DNA from: Siphonodentalium dalli
Lineage: Eukaryota > Mollusca > Scaphopoda > Gadilida > Siphonodentaliidae
Direction: 5' to 3'
Assembly: GCA_032622095.1 (NCBI GenBank)
Contig: CP136062.1
Coordinates: 229,540,578-229,604,577, forward strand
DNA length: 64,000 nt
Shown: in pieces, positions 1-12,131 of the stretch
Layout of the letters: each line of letters begins with the position of its first letter
How positions within the stretch are numbered: the stretch's first letter is position 1
Notes under the pieces: generated by a model
Told to the model about the DNA's origin: nothing
The model's input: only the letters and a program-made list of their open reading frames with translations
Databases searched by the model: none
Made by a program: the position numbers and the translations under genes

Positions 1-223
1 CATGCTCGAAACATTCTGGTATTCGTGCCCCTTGGGTATGAAAATGCAATATTTTTGAATAAAAATCATATTTTCGATCAAAAGATCAAGGGCCATAACT
101 CTTGATAGCCTATATATTATGGGCATTATGTATCAATTTCTGAATGCCTATTATGTACTACTGTCAGGCATATATATATTGTCTATATTATATGGTTTGG
201 GATCATAATCCAGATACATTTCA

Positions 224-1846
224 ATGAATCTATGCCCCACCTATTGCTGGGCCCCTGCCTGTTGACACTGTGGAGTGTCACATGAATCTATGCCCCACCT
301 ATTGCTGGGCCCCTGTCTGTTGACACTGTGGAGTGTCACATGAATCTATGCCCCACCTATTGCTGGGCCCCTGTCTGTTGACACTGTGGAGTGTCACATG
401 AATCTATGCCCCACCTATTGCTGGGCCCCTGCCTGTTGACACTGTGGAGTGTCACATGAATCTATGCCCCACCTATTGCTGGGCCCCTGCTGTTGACACT
501 GTGGAGTGTCACATGAATCTATGCCCCACCTATTGCTGGGCCCCTGCCTGTTGACACTGTGGAGTGTCACATGAATCTATGCCCCACCTATTGCTGGGCC
601 CCTGCCTGTTGACACTGTGGAGTGTCACATGAATCTATGCCCCACCTATTGCTGGGCCCCTGCCTGTTGACACTGTGGAGTGTCACATGAATCTATGCCC
701 CACCTATTGCTGGGCCCCTGCCTGTTGACACTGTGGCGTGTCACATGAATCTATGCCCCACCTATTGCTGGGCCCCTGGCTGTTGACACTGTGGAGTGTC
801 ACATGAATCTATGCCCCACCTATTGCTGGGCCCCTGGCTGTTGACACTGTGGAGTGTCACATGAATCTATGCCCCACCTATTGCTGGGCCCCTGGCTGTT
901 GACACTGTGGAGTGTCACATGAATCTATGCCCCACCTATTGCTGGGCCCCTGGCTGTTGACACTGTGGAGTGTCACATGAATCTATGCCCCACCTATTGC
1001 TGGGCCCCTGCCTGTTGACACTGTGGAGTGTCACATGAATCTATGCCCCACCTATTGCTGGGCCCCTGGCTGTTGACACTGTGGAGTGTCACATGAATCT
1101 ATGCCCCACCTATTGCTGGGCCCCTGGCTGTTGACAGTGTGGAGTGTCACACGAATCTATGCCCCACCTATTGCTGGGCCCCTGGCTGTTGACACTGTGG
1201 AGTTTCACATGAATCTATGCCCCACCTATTGCTGGGCCCCTGGCTGTTGACACTGTGGAGTGTCACATGAATCTATGCCCCACCTATTGCTGGGCCCCTG
1301 GCTGTTGACACTGTGGAGTGTCACATGAATCTATGCCCCACCTATTGCTGGGCCCCTGGCTGTTGACACTGTGGAGTGTCACATGAATCTATGCCCCACC
1401 TATTGCTGGGCCCCTGGCTGTTGACACTGTGGAGTGTCACATGAATCTATGCCCCACCTATTGCTGGGCCCCTGGCTGTTGACACTGTGGAGTGTCACAT
1501 GAATCTATGCCCCACCTATTGCTGGGCCCCTGCCTGTTGACACTGTGGAGTGTCACATGAATCTATGCCCCACCTATTGCTGGGCCCCTGGCTGTTGACA
1601 CTGTGGAGTGTCACATGAATCTATGCCCCACCTATTGCTGGGCCCCTGGCTGTTGACACTGTGGAGTGTCACATGAATCTATGCCCCACCTATTGCTGGG
1701 CCCCTGGCTGTTGACACTGTGGAGTGTCACATGAATCTATGCCCCACCTATTGCTGGGCCCCTGGCTGTTGACACTGTGGAGTGTCACATGAATCTATGC
1801 CCCACCTATTGCTGGGCCCCTGGCTGTTGACACTGTGGAGTGTCAC
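224..1846. repeat. 58-bp minisatellite, 28 copies
   Basis: Twenty-eight head-to-tail copies of a 58-bp unit; 28 x 58 less one single-base deletion (near 489) gives the observed 1623 bases. Copies are nearly identical and differ mainly at one position block (CCTGCCTG, CCTGTCTG or CCTGGCTG). The GGCTG type dominates the right half and the GCCTG type the left. Every unit contains a 7-bp inverted repeat with a 4-nt loop (TGACACTGTGGAGTGTCA). The open frames crossing it are incidental. Confidence 0.97.
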
Positions 1847-3264
1847 ATCTGTAATGAATAGTGATGCATACCATGACCCATAAATATTCCAACTCATTGG
1901 AACAAAATTGTTACTTTGGCTCAAACTGACTGCCAAAATGGCTGCCAAAATGTGGTAAATTGTAGACATTATAATTGCCCCAGCGTGTCGTGCAATCGCT
2001 TACAATTTGTGGTTGATGAATAAATTTGTCCCTTCCCTTCTAAATGTTGAATACTACCATGTCTGATGCATCTTGGTTTTTAATTGTTACTATTGTCACC
2101 ACTGGCATTACCAGAAGCATTGGATTTTTCTCTCACAAACTACATAAATATGGGAAAAATTAGCTTTTCAGGTTTGGACCATTTTTTCATGTAAAATGTT
2201 ACTATCTTTGGTATTAAAGGTGGTTATTGTTTGATCTATCTCTACACGGCCACTTTTTGTTCGTGTTAACTTCGCTTAAAAGTTAAAGGACAAACAAGGA
2301 AGAACATGATTGTGGTGAAGTTAAATCCCGACTATATGGAATGTAAACAGACGACAAACCGGACACATGACACTATTTACTGTTATGCAACGAACGTTGC
2401 ATATCATAATTTATAGAATGGGTAAATTGAATGGAATATGGGTTGGATCAATTAATAAACTATTATACATGCAGATGTTTATACAACGGACTTATTCAAC
2501 TGACAACATTTATAGTTTATTGAGCATGCAACAATAAAGAGCTTTTTAAAGGTACTCAATCCGATCAGACGCTCCTAAATTACTATTTCTTTGGCTTCGG
2601 GGGTAAAAAATATTTGATTCGAGTCGAGGAACCCACCCATCAAAGCTCAGAGTGATCAGATATTGATTTTAGCATGAATATTGTTGTTATGCATGGTATA
2701 CAACAGCAATAACATTTGAAAGCAAAATTTTAACTTATCTAAATGGGATGGATCTTTAATTCAGGTACAATATATACGGGGAATCTCGATACCCAACTTT
2801 TTGAATGATTCTGAAACTGCCTTATATAGGAAATGTTAAGATAATAAGTTCAAGTGCTCTGTCTGTCATAAGCTTATGTCAGCTTCCGACGGGCAAGACA
2901 ATCGTGCATTGTACCTCGTGTTGTGGACTCAAGTGTAACCTGGCACCCCCCCCCCCCCACTTTACTCACACAAGTGTGTTATACAAAGACACCATATACA
3001 TCTACAATATGTTCTGGTCAGATTCATAGATTCCACAACAGCGAAGTAGTCGATTTAGCACTGTAACATTTGAATTTAACTATAATAGTTTAATTCAGGA
3101 TGCGCCTGACCTGATGTACACGTCGTATACCAGCTAAAATTATATCAAAGGTATGACCTTAATCATGGGAGATTTGGAAGGTGATGCAGCCTTTTTGTGT
3201 TTTTAAGTTTGTGCGGGCGTCCATGATCATCACCATCAGGCATGGGTTCTTACGTTCTTTAAAC
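1847..3264. other. no gene recognised
   Basis: AT-rich DNA without a recognisable exon, apart from a poly-C tract near 2945-2958. I looked here for the missing N-terminal half of the ApeC domain and did not find it. The stretch is either intron or 5' flank of the ApeC/PLAT gene. Confidence 0.5.
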
Positions 3265-3392
3265 AAGGATTAACTGTCATGTGGACTGTTTTTATGGAGA
3301 TGTAACGGTGAGGTAAGTGGACATAACAAGTTATGTCCACTTACCTCACCGTTACATCTCCATAAAAATAGTCCACATGACAGTTAATCCTT
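3265..3392. repeat. 128-bp hairpin, foldback MITE-like
   Basis: Two 63-nt arms are inverted copies with one mismatch and a 2-nt loop. The arms begin AAGGATTAACTGTCATGTGG and end with the complement. No transposase and no clear target duplication are visible. It resembles a palindromic MITE or a very recent inverted duplication. Confidence 0.9.
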
Positions 3393-3855
3393 ATATTTAT
3401 ATACATTTAGCGAAAAAGCCACTTTTGTAAATATATTTAAATCGAAAAGTGTATCGTGACAAGATCAGCCCAAAATACCCAATAGCACCCTTGGCAAAAG
3501 TTAATAGGAACAATTTCTCTCCATGTTGAAACCGGATGATGTATTAAGTCAATCCTGCGCGAGTCAAAATGCGCCCAAAGCATTACGCGTTCGTCTTTCC
3601 AAACCTAATGACGTATCGATGGTGTTATTAGCTTGGTGTTATGAGGCGTTGCGCATTCACCGAGAAATAACTGCAACTAGCCACGTGGGCGCCGACCAAT
3701 CAGAATGCTGGATTTAGTGATGACAACACTTAGTGTGTAAATATACATGTGTCACAATCCCATTGTAAATGATAATATATTGAGCCATCAATCCATCGAA
3801 CCATCATCAGGTATATTGTTAACACATGTGGAACGATTAAGAAACTTTATTGCAG

Positions 3856-3994
3856 GATTCACATCACATTACATCAGATTGGACGGTGAGGATGACGGCC
3901 CCGCGGATAGGATCAACGGAACGTGCCCAGACAACAAAGACCCGTTCTCCCCACTCGCGTATCCATACGGGAGACGGATTGAATATTGTTGCAG
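3856..3994 (+). CDS. ApeC domain exon (middle part), apextrin-like protein
   Basis: First recognisable exon of a gene whose later exons follow at 13337, 17344, 35601, 39109 and 41724. It is bounded by an acceptor (TTTATTGCAG before 3856) and a donor (GTATAA at 3995). It encodes about 46 residues with the ApeC features GF, an acidic DGEDD stretch, NGTCPD and a terminal EYCC. The last two bases (AG) join the first base of the next exon to give Arg, restoring the family's YCCRxDG motif across the intron. ApeC proteins are secreted or intracellular pattern-recognition factors of aquatic invertebrates, with muramyl-dipeptide or bacterial binding reported for amphioxus members. The incoming phase is 1, so an upstream exon with the N-terminal half of ApeC is required; none was found in the window. 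Exon boundaries are my inference from motif and phase, not from transcripts. Confidence 0.8.
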
Positions 3995-4057
3995 GTATAA
4001 ACAGGTCTGGCAATTCCCAATTATAGCTATAATAGCCATATATAGCTATTGCCAGGG

Positions 4058-4200
4058 ACGTGGCTATAGGGTCTCCGTTGTGGGGTGTCCACCTTGGGAA
4101 ATTCAAACTGCACCCCCTCTTGAATCAGAATCAGGCCAAACACAAGTTTTGCATAATTCCCTTTGCACCCACCCCTTGCACCTCAGTGCTCAGGCCTAAT
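4058..4200 (+). repeat. dispersed repeat, GGCTATAGGGTCTC family
   Basis: The segment starting GACGTGGCTATAGGGTCTC and ending in a CACCCCCT-rich tail recurs at about 17930-18010, and in inverse orientation at 57540-57660. The copies share a tail that reads as runs of C with AAATT blocks. This is likely a short interspersed or DNA-transposon remnant; the class is unknown. Confidence 0.5.
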
Positions 4201-4329
4201 CTATATTTGCGAATGTGTCTGTCTGCCTGTGTTCTATAGAAATTCACAGGGAACCATCTAGATGATACCAAAGGGGTCTACTAGGGGTAACTTTTTACGA
4301 GAAAGATAATGGTGCGGGTTAGAAATTTC

Positions 4330-5040
4330 TAAAGTGACGCCGTTGTTGTCAAGGGCAGATAAGGGGGAGGGGCAGAAATTTTTTTTGTCGCCGATTGCCA
4401 CGAAACTTACATATAATCATCCCCATGATATCAAGAATATAATGGTGTTGTTTAAATATGTCAAAAGTGGCATCGTTCGAGTCATGAATGCTCGGAAGGG
4501 GAGAGGGGCTCCAAAATTGATTGAAACTAATTTTAGCGCCGATTTCCACCAAATTGATATATATTCTTCTTCATGATGCAAGGAATCTAATTGAGCGATT
4601 TAACAACGCCAAATTGTTGTCGTTTGCTGAGAGATTGGGAGGGTGGGCACTAAATTTGATAAGAATGGGTTTAGACGCCGATTGCCACCACACTTATACA
4701 AAATCATTCCACCAAATTGATACACGTTCTTATCCATGATACGAAGAATCTAATCGTGTGATTTAAAGACGCCATATTGGTGCTGTTTGGGTGAGAGATG
4801 GTGAGGGGAGGGGTGGGCACCAAATTTGATAACAATTTGTTTAGTCGCCGATTAGCACCAAACTTATAAATAATCATCTCCGTGATATCAGGAGTGTAAT
4901 TGTGTGGTTTAAGGATGTCACAAGATGGGCCATTTGAGTCAGTGGTGTATAGAGGTGAGAGGGACACAAACAAATTATAACAATATGTTTAGCGCCCATA
5001 TCCACCAGATTGATACATATTTTACTCCGTGTGGTTTAGA
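4330..5040. repeat. degenerate ~150-bp tandem repeat
   Basis: A block containing CGCCGATTxCCACCAAACTTATA-like sequence recurs near 4388, 4538, 4676, 4847 and 4996. Each is followed by a CATGATATCAAGAAT-like block and a GAGAGATGG-like block. Spacing is about 140-170 bases and identity is low, so this is an old tandem expansion within the ApeC gene intron. Short open frames here are incidental. Confidence 0.65.
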
Positions 5041-5049
5041 TACACCAAA

Positions 5050-5215
5050 TTGGTTCCCTCCGCAGGGGGGGAGTCTGGAAAAAAATTGCACATATAGGGC
5101 CCAAAAAGTTTTTTCCGACCCCGAGGGACCCACCACCCCATTTGTGCAAAAAAAATATTTTTTTCCTCCAAAAATTTGGGGACCCACCCCCCTTTTTCAT
5201 GTTTTTATCAAAATT
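5050..5215. repeat. G/C-run dispersed repeat (GGGTGGGT family)
   Basis: GGGGGGAGTC, TTTTTTCCGACCCC and GGGACCCACC blocks recur at about 14805-14890, 15190-15370, 18305-18415 and 19510-19780 in either orientation. These probably belong to one degraded dispersed repeat family with long G or C runs. Confidence 0.55.
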
Positions 5216-6830
5216 TCAGAGGTTTATTTTAGCCGTTCTTCAATAACTGTGTTAACTGACTTTCAATCCGATTCCACTATCCATTTTTCGAAAAATAAAC
5301 TGTATTTCCAGGTGTTTCCTGGCGTTTTCAGTAATACTAAAGCATTGTGTAGGTACACTATATGTCACAAATCGCTCTAGACCCCATTATAGCCTTAATA
5401 TATCGAGTGTGTTGTGTCTGACAGAGAACAGTTCATCTATTTGTAAGTGAAAACAGTATACAATTAGTATTTTAGTTTAGTCTTGTTGAGCAGTAAAGCT
5501 CCAAAATGAAGTTCGGAAATTCAATAAGAATAGCGTCACCTTCAGTTGGGATTTTCTGAGCAGTAAACAGTAACAGTCATTCATCATAACCAATTCAGTT
5601 TTATTTGGATAATTGTTGCAAATTAACATTACTTGCAATCATTCAAGATGAGAAATAACCAGAAGTAATGAATTTGATTACATGCCAGAACAAGACAGTA
5701 TTTCAGATATTAGAAATTTATGAGATACCCTTTTCAATTTCATGTTATGCAACAATCAGGTTAATGATATCTAGTCATCATTGAGTATTCACCATGTGAT
5801 ACAGTTTTTTTGTTTTACAGTATTACTTTTATTCAGGTAATATATTAATTTTGTTACTAAATATTTCTTCCGTTGATCATAAGTTTCCTGAACGCTATTA
5901 TGGTGGTCCACTGTGAAGTGGGCCGGGATCCTGTGAAATCCAGAATGTTGCTAAATCTGAGGCTAAAGAGTCACTATAGCTGCCTATATAGCCCTATACC
6001 AACAAGCATGGTACTAACATGCTTACAAACAGCATTACATGGTCAGTACTTGTAAATTGTTTGAACAAAAACCATTAACGAAGACAATGCCGAATTATAC
6101 CACTTGGTTGACGGGCCATACCGGAGTCGCACCAACCTGGACACCCTAAGGTCTTAGTATCGTGGGCGGCCATCAGAGCTGTACAGGCGAGATACACAGA
6201 AGACCGAGAGCTGTGTCCAGGCTGGATGTGCCGATATGTGTCGCCAACATGGTGGGTTGGTCAATATAGAATAGAGAAACTGCGGCATGGTAACGTATCC
6301 AGATGTGCGCCTTTTCTTTGACAAAGATGTGAAAGTGAATAATCATGCCGTAATGCCTCGGCCTTGTGGTTTTGATGGTGGGATCTGGAGCCAATAATTC
6401 TGGGGTCAGGTGGGAAATGCGTTTTCTCTCCTTAGAATGTGTCAGAGCTGAGACTAGGGCCAAGACGGGAAATGTAGTTTCTCTCCCTAGTGGTCCCACT
6501 GTCAGAACCTATGAGAATACAAATCTTTCGTCAAACAAAGGTTGGCGTCGCGGATTCTTTCCCTTGTGGTGCACATCTGGGCCTGATGGAAATTTACAAA
6601 GGCGAGGGTCCTAACCTATAGATCACGATTTATCAATGATGGTATTCATACTATACAACGCCCTGGACCACTTCAGGCTGGCGAATGCAGTAATTGTTTC
6701 TCTGCACATGGTCAGGTGGATAGGCTATTTCGGTCATGGATGTCAAGGGAAAAATTCAAGACAGATAAATTGGTTAACAAGTCGATATTTGGCTGCTGAT
6801 GTGCAGTTGGCGTAGCGGTCTAGATGTACG
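5216..6830. other. intron, no exon recognised
   Basis: The first half is AT-rich. From about 6070 to 6620 the sequence is less AT-rich and carries open frames on both strands (6173-6499 minus, 6366-6614 plus). Neither frame has recognisable motifs or splice-site framing, so I leave both unannotated. Confidence 0.4.
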
Positions 6831-6879
6831 GCTACGGAAAAGGTGTGAGAACATTTTGAAAAGTATACAAGAAAATCGC

Positions 6880-7625
6880 AAATCGTAGCATCTAGACTGG
6901 CCTCAACTTTCCTATAGTGTTGGAAATTTCAAACCTCATACTCCCCCTCAGGTTGGAAATTTCTCCATCTGATGACCATTTTAGTCCACAAGTTTGACAA
7001 ATGTAGTAAAATATTGTTTTGTTAAACTAATTAGCAGTTTTGTATTGGCCACGGGGGAGGGACAATGACACACGGGGCCGACCATGGTTGGGCCTGGTGT
7101 GCGAAAATTTTGGAATCTGAACAAGAAAATCGCAAAATCCTAGCATCTAGACTAGCCTCAAGCCTTCCTAGAGTTGGAACTTTCAAACCTGACACCCCCA
7201 TTTAGGTTGGAAAATTTCCAACTGATGACAATTCCAATGACAATGTTGACCAAATGTATGACAATATTGTTTTCTGAAATTGACTAGCAGTTTTTGACTG
7301 GCGGGGGAGGGACCAGGACACAAGCTTTCCAAGTGTTGGAAATTTCTAACCTGTCACCCCCCCTAAGGTTGGAAAATTTCCAACTGATGACAATTTCAGT
7401 CAAATTTTTTTAACAAAAATAGGAAAATATGCAAATATTGGTCCAAAAACAATTAATCCCCCCAATAAGTTGTTTGAAAATCAAACTACAAGAACATTTT
7501 CAACCTATTGTTGGTGTGAAATTTCCAACTAATGTTTTGGCAGGTATGAAATTTCTAACTGTTGAAAATTTTGACCAAAGTTTGGGGGTAAGACCCCCCC
7601 CCCCCCCCCCCCAAAAAAAAACCTG
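6880..7625. repeat. degenerate repeat with TTGGAAATTTCCAACC blocks
   Basis: A block reading CTAGACTgGCCTCAAGC, TTGGAAATTTC, AACCTGACACCCCC and GGTTGGAAA occurs near 6890-6990, 7140-7235 and 7320-7410. Single copies occur at 13055-13170 and 18185-18290. It ends in an unusual run of 18 C followed by a run of A (about 7588-7620). This is an old tandem and dispersed repeat. Confidence 0.65.
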
Positions 7626-7639
7626 TCACCACGTCTCTG

Positions 7640-8626
7640 GCTATTGTAGCTACATATACCTATTGTTGGTGGATGAATCTGGTTGAAGAGAGATAACTCA
7701 ATACAACAAACAATCGTTGAAAATACCTGATTTGATTATTTTAGTAAGTTAATATAGTTTGCCATTTTCATGTACAATTAAGAAAATAGTCAACATGGTT
7801 ACTTTTTCCTCACAAGATAGTGTACCTGAATACAAGAATAGTAGATCATATATGGATGGATGCTCAGCCTCATGTGTAGTCTGTTTCATTAACCATTAAT
7901 AAGTAGGTCCATGAAGTTTAAACCTGACCATTCAAATTAATTTTTAGTAGTCATAATGTGTCTTTAAACGTGGTAAAAATGCGATCGCAGGTCATAAAAG
8001 GACCCACCCACCAGGACACCTGGGTTTATTTGGGACCCCCTCCCTCTGATGTTGGTCACACCTTTGTACTGAAATGGACATCAGTCACATATTTTCCAGA
8101 CGGGAAGGGTGTTAGAGCGAAATAACCAACAGTTGGAAAGTTTGAGGTACCAGTTGGAACATTCCAACCCAAGAGGGTGGTGCGAATGGAATTTCGAGAA
8201 CTTGGAAGGGGAATTTTGTCTGGCTCAATGGGATAAAGTTAGAAAAAAGAGGTGGATAGCCACCAACGGTGACGCTCTGACCACGTCCCTGTGTTATTGT
8301 CTAGTTCTCATTATGTTGTGTACAAAATATAATCTGATTATATAATGGCCATATCACAAAAAGTGGACATTTATTGTTCTTCAAACATGCCCATAATGGT
8401 CCATATATGCACATGTCATGTCGCGTGAAGGTAAATATGTTCGAGAAAAAAAGCGCGTCCATCGTTACCAATTTTCGCGTTCAGTTACTTTCCCGCAAAA
8501 ATCTCTACGGGTCCTCGTTACAAATTGCTAAGCAAAATATTCGGATTTCTTGAAACTGGTTGCTTGGCGGTGGTTGTACCAGAACACAACACACACTAAA
8601 ATATAGGTTGTTATATTTTAAAGACA
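7640..8626. other. intron, no gene recognised
   Basis: AT-rich unique-looking sequence. A small TTGGAA repeat cluster occurs near 8130-8210. No exon or RNA gene was recognised. Confidence 0.4.
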
Positions 8627-8745
8627 CACTGAAAAAAAAAACTTAGTCATAGCCTTAGTCAACCCGTAACTTAGTTATTTTTGACTAACGTAGCCAAAAG
8701 TAACTAAGTGTGACCTTAGTCACACCTTAGTTACTAAGGTTCATA
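8627..8745. mobile_element. CACTG(A)n ACTTAGTC terminal-repeat fragment
   Basis: Begins CACTGAAAAAAAAAAACTT and continues as clustered CTTAGTC/GACTAAG motifs. The right end of the foldback at 11390-11634 is the reverse complement of the same terminus. The pair could therefore be the two ends of one 3.0-kb element (8627-11634) with CA on both outer sides, or two separate copies. No transposase is visible between them. Confidence 0.5.
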
Positions 8746-8957
8746 TTTTCTTGATTCAGTCATGCCGTCAAAACTCAATAGCTTACTTATCGGCGACATA
8801 TTATATACGGCAATGACTCCATACAGTATGACTGAATCTTACTCTGCTGACATTTAATATGTATATAATATCGCATTCATTCTGTGTTAATCGGGTCGGT
8901 ACGTCTATGGACGAGTACGTAAATTCAACGCAAATTATCGTCACGCCATTCTTTTGG

Positions 8958-9278
8958 GTTGGCGATTATCGCAATATGATAGGGGAACACTTTGACGTTC
9001 GTACTCATATTTCACCAATTTTTGTACCTGTCTTGCCTGTCCTAAGTTGCACAGGAAAATGGCTAATTTGATTCTATTTGTCGTTATATACATATTTATC
9101 ACCCCATTTATTATTCATTTTCATAAAAATAAAATAAAAGAAGCCGAAGATGACATGTTTAAAATGTTTGAAGCATGAATTTGGCGATATGTTGTTATCA
9201 CTAATCAGAGTACGTTATACTTGTGATAGTTACGTTACGCACACGGTGTTCCCCTGTCGTATTGCGATAATCGCCAAC
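8958..9278. repeat. 33-bp inverted repeat pair
   Basis: 8958-8990 and 9246-9278 are inverted copies with two mismatches (GTTGGCGATTATCGCAATA...). The 255-nt spacer is AT-rich. This is possibly a small non-autonomous element with subterminal inverted repeats. Confidence 0.75.
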
Positions 9279-9299
9279 CATTTTTTTGGCTGACCTTTT

Positions 9300-10840
9300 T
9301 AATTCGGAAAAATCACTAAAATCAGAGTGATTTAGACGTGATATTGGCGTCGAAAGAACTAAAAGAGACGACATATTACATAAATAACAACCATGGCGTA
9401 TTTGGAGAGCGGATAAAACCAGGATAAAAGAGAAGTTAGGAAAATAATCTGCGAAAACCGTTCATCGTGTATTGTTGAAGTTGAACTAATTTATTATTCA
9501 GCTGCTTTCAACAAGTGGACAATTTGTCAATAATAGCTTGAATCTTTATTCTACATGTGAAAGAACGGCGCCTGAAATATTTGCTGACAAAATTAGATTT
9601 GTGATGACTTTTAAGGTTACATGTACCGTACACAGTACTGTACAGTACATACAGTCTGGTGAACGTTTTTCGCTGTGGCATTGTGGACGACTACCCCAAG
9701 TTGAAGTTCATTCCGGCTTGGTTTGGTGATCGAGACTGTTACCTGTTCGATTGCGGATAGTTGTTAAAGACGGTCTGATTTCGGTTCTTTTGATAACCGC
9801 ACAAGTTTAAATTCTGCGAAAAAAAGGCTTATTAATCATTGACAATTTCCACTAAATTCATCGAGAGCAGTGATGCATGCCAATTAATCGATGAATCATG
9901 ACATGATCCATTCAATCGAATCAATGGTCTGACTTCATTCAGATGAACACAAGGCTGAAGCTTCGACGTCAGGCAATAGTGACAATAATAACGACTCAAC
10001 GAGCAGCTACTTTGTATTAATATTAGAATGGTGAAAATGCAGTTGACAGTACTTGTTCAGAATCTGATTCTTTCAGAGAACATTGACATACATGTACAAT
10101 TACAAGAGATGATATGCGGTGTGCGCACCAGTGTAATTCACAGAGCTCCAACGTCAACAAAACACCAAAAACAATGAAACTGATGCCGTGTAGTGATGGA
10201 TGATCACATACATGTACCGGTATCTACAATTCCAACTTAAAATTACAATGACCCCGACCAATTCATCTGTGTTCATCATTGTTCATTGAAATGTGTGGAT
10301 ATGAGACATTGTCATTATTCGCCATGTTATCGTCAAGTTACCGGCATCACGCCAATTTACCAGGAGTACACTGTTAATGGTTGGATGTTCTTATCAAACT
10401 ATCTTCGGCTGATTCACTGATATTTCATGGAAAATGTGCGACTACATGAGAACATTGTCGCCAAGTCATTGCGCACAGTTACATGTTTATTGGATCTGCT
10501 GTTGTCTTGAAGGGACCAATCCCAAATACCGGTAGCTGTTGATATATAAAGTAGTACAGTACCAGTCAAAAGAAGTGGTATATTAAGCATGCTATTTTCG
10601 CAAGTGGAAACACTTATAAGCATGTCGTTTGTGATATTATTGCAATATTTTGCGCTTAATATGGTGACACTTTGCGCACAAAATTGTGACATTTAAATCA
10701 AATATTGCGAGGTTTGTTTCCGCAATTCACTCAAAATGTGACCGCAACAAAGCGTTCATAATTGCATGCAGTTCTGAAAACAAACATTCATTTGTTAAAT
10801 AGATGTATTCACCATTGCAAGTGCTATGCCTGTATGGATA
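9300..10840. other. intron, no gene recognised
   Basis: No exon-like sequence was recognised. Short open frames (9538-9729, 10414-10692) show no motifs. Confidence 0.4.
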
Positions 10841-10844
10841 TGCA

Positions 10845-10945
10845 CGCTTGTATCAAGCCAAGGCGGTGTTCCTGAAATTATTGTGACGAGCCTGAAGGCA
10901 AGTCACGATGTGTGTCGGAAACTCCACCGTGGCTTGATACAAGCG
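10845..10945. repeat. 101-bp imperfect hairpin
   Basis: CGCTTGTATCAAGCCA at 10845 is matched by its complement ending at 10945, and the arms keep pairing inward with scattered mismatches. This is a small foldback element or MITE relic. Confidence 0.7.
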
Positions 10946-11389
10946 CTCAGTTCCACACATAGTGGTGAAGATATTTATCATATAATTTTTCTTCTAAAAA
11001 AACTCTTCCGTCATTTCCTCTGATTTAATCTTCTATGTTGGTCATTAGTTATCATTTTAATGTAAGCATAACTTTTTGTTTCAATTTGAAACAATTATCG
11101 ACTGGTCAGCTATTGAATGTATATTCAATGAATACTAGTATTCTGTGATGAATAATTTTCTTTCAAGATAAAACATTGTTTATATTGTCTAATTGTTTCA
11201 ATAGTTAATAAAATTTATGTTGATACCTGTAAGTCATTATTTTCAGTTATTTTAATCTGCAGTTGCGATGTTCAGCTGAGGCTGCAGGGCTATGATACCC
11301 CCAATAATTAGGCCCAATTAAATGTACTAATGGATACAGTGATGACTTAGTCAAACCTTAGTTATTTCTGACTAAGGCCTTAGTCATTT

Positions 11390-11634
11390 CTGAAAAAAAA
11401 ACTTAGTCAAAAGTAACTAAGTTACCTTAGTCAGAACCCCCGTCTCAAAACTAACTAACTTAGCTTAGTCAGAAATGACTAAGGTTGCCCTTAGTCATTT
11501 CTGACTAAGGCCTTAGTCAGAAATAACTAAGGGCAACCTTAGTCATTTCTGACTAAGCTAAGTTAGTTAGTTTTGAGACGGGGGTTCTGACTAAGGTAAC
11601 TTAGTTACTTTTAACTAAGTTTTTTTTTTCAGTG
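11390..11634. mobile_element. ACTAAG-rich palindromic foldback MITE
   Basis: A near-perfect 240-bp palindrome centred at 11510/11511 (CTGACTAAGGCCTTAGTCAG). Both ends read CTGAAAAAAAAACTTAGT or its complement. The interior is built from repeated CTTAGTC/GACTAAG motifs. It is related to the fragment at 8627. A further 50 bases of the same motif lie just left (11341-11389). No coding capacity. Confidence 0.85.
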
Positions 11635-11870
11635 CATGTAGTCGCCGTTTTCCCGAGCAACCAGTGACACTACATGCAAACACGCGGGAGTCGCGCTTCC
11701 ATCGTTACTTATCCGCGCCCTGTTACACGGATGACCAGCGTGTACATGTATGAGTGTCCTCCAACTGACATTATATCGTACCTGGACATAATCTCAGGTT
11801 CCAAACAACCACGGGCGTTTAAACATTATAGATTCTGAATTGCGCCAAGCAGATAACGGCCATGTGTCGA

Positions 11871-12131
11871 TTAACCCTTTCATGGCGGGAGCTGGTGCAG
11901 CATTAAAGGTCCTGCCTCAAAGCAATCTCTTATATATGCGAGTCTCCGATAAGGAGACTCGCATATATAAGAGAATTCACTGCAGGCCTACAAGATCAAA
12001 TAACAATTTGTTAGGCCAATGTATTATCTTATATATGCGATGCTCCCTGTGCGAGACTCGCATATATAAGAGAGTGCATTGGCACAGGATTTTCGCAAAA
12101 TTTCAGGAAGCTCCAGTCATGGAAGGGTTAA
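11871..12131. mobile_element. TTAA-flanked MITE with two internal hairpins
   Basis: Bounded by TTAACCCTTTCATG at the left and CATGGAAGGGTTAA at the right, so the ends are short inverted repeats next to TTAA, as in piggyBac-type non-autonomous elements. It contains two hairpins built on CTCTTATATATGCGAG and its complement, the hairpin shared with the MITEs at 36393 and 40092. A further TTAACCCTTT start lies at 12168. Confidence 0.75.

Noticed and set aside
224-1846. Regular repeat array as a CRISPR
   Set aside because: Units are directly tandem with no variable spacers, and the genome is eukaryotic. It is a minisatellite.
3747-4199. 150-codon frame as a complete gene
   Set aside because: Only 3856-3994 has ApeC motifs, and it is framed by splice sites. 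The rest of the frame is intron read-through.
6173-6614. Two opposing frames in a less AT-rich stretch as an exon
   Set aside because: No recognisable domain, no convincing splice-site pair, and no phase match to the ApeC exons.
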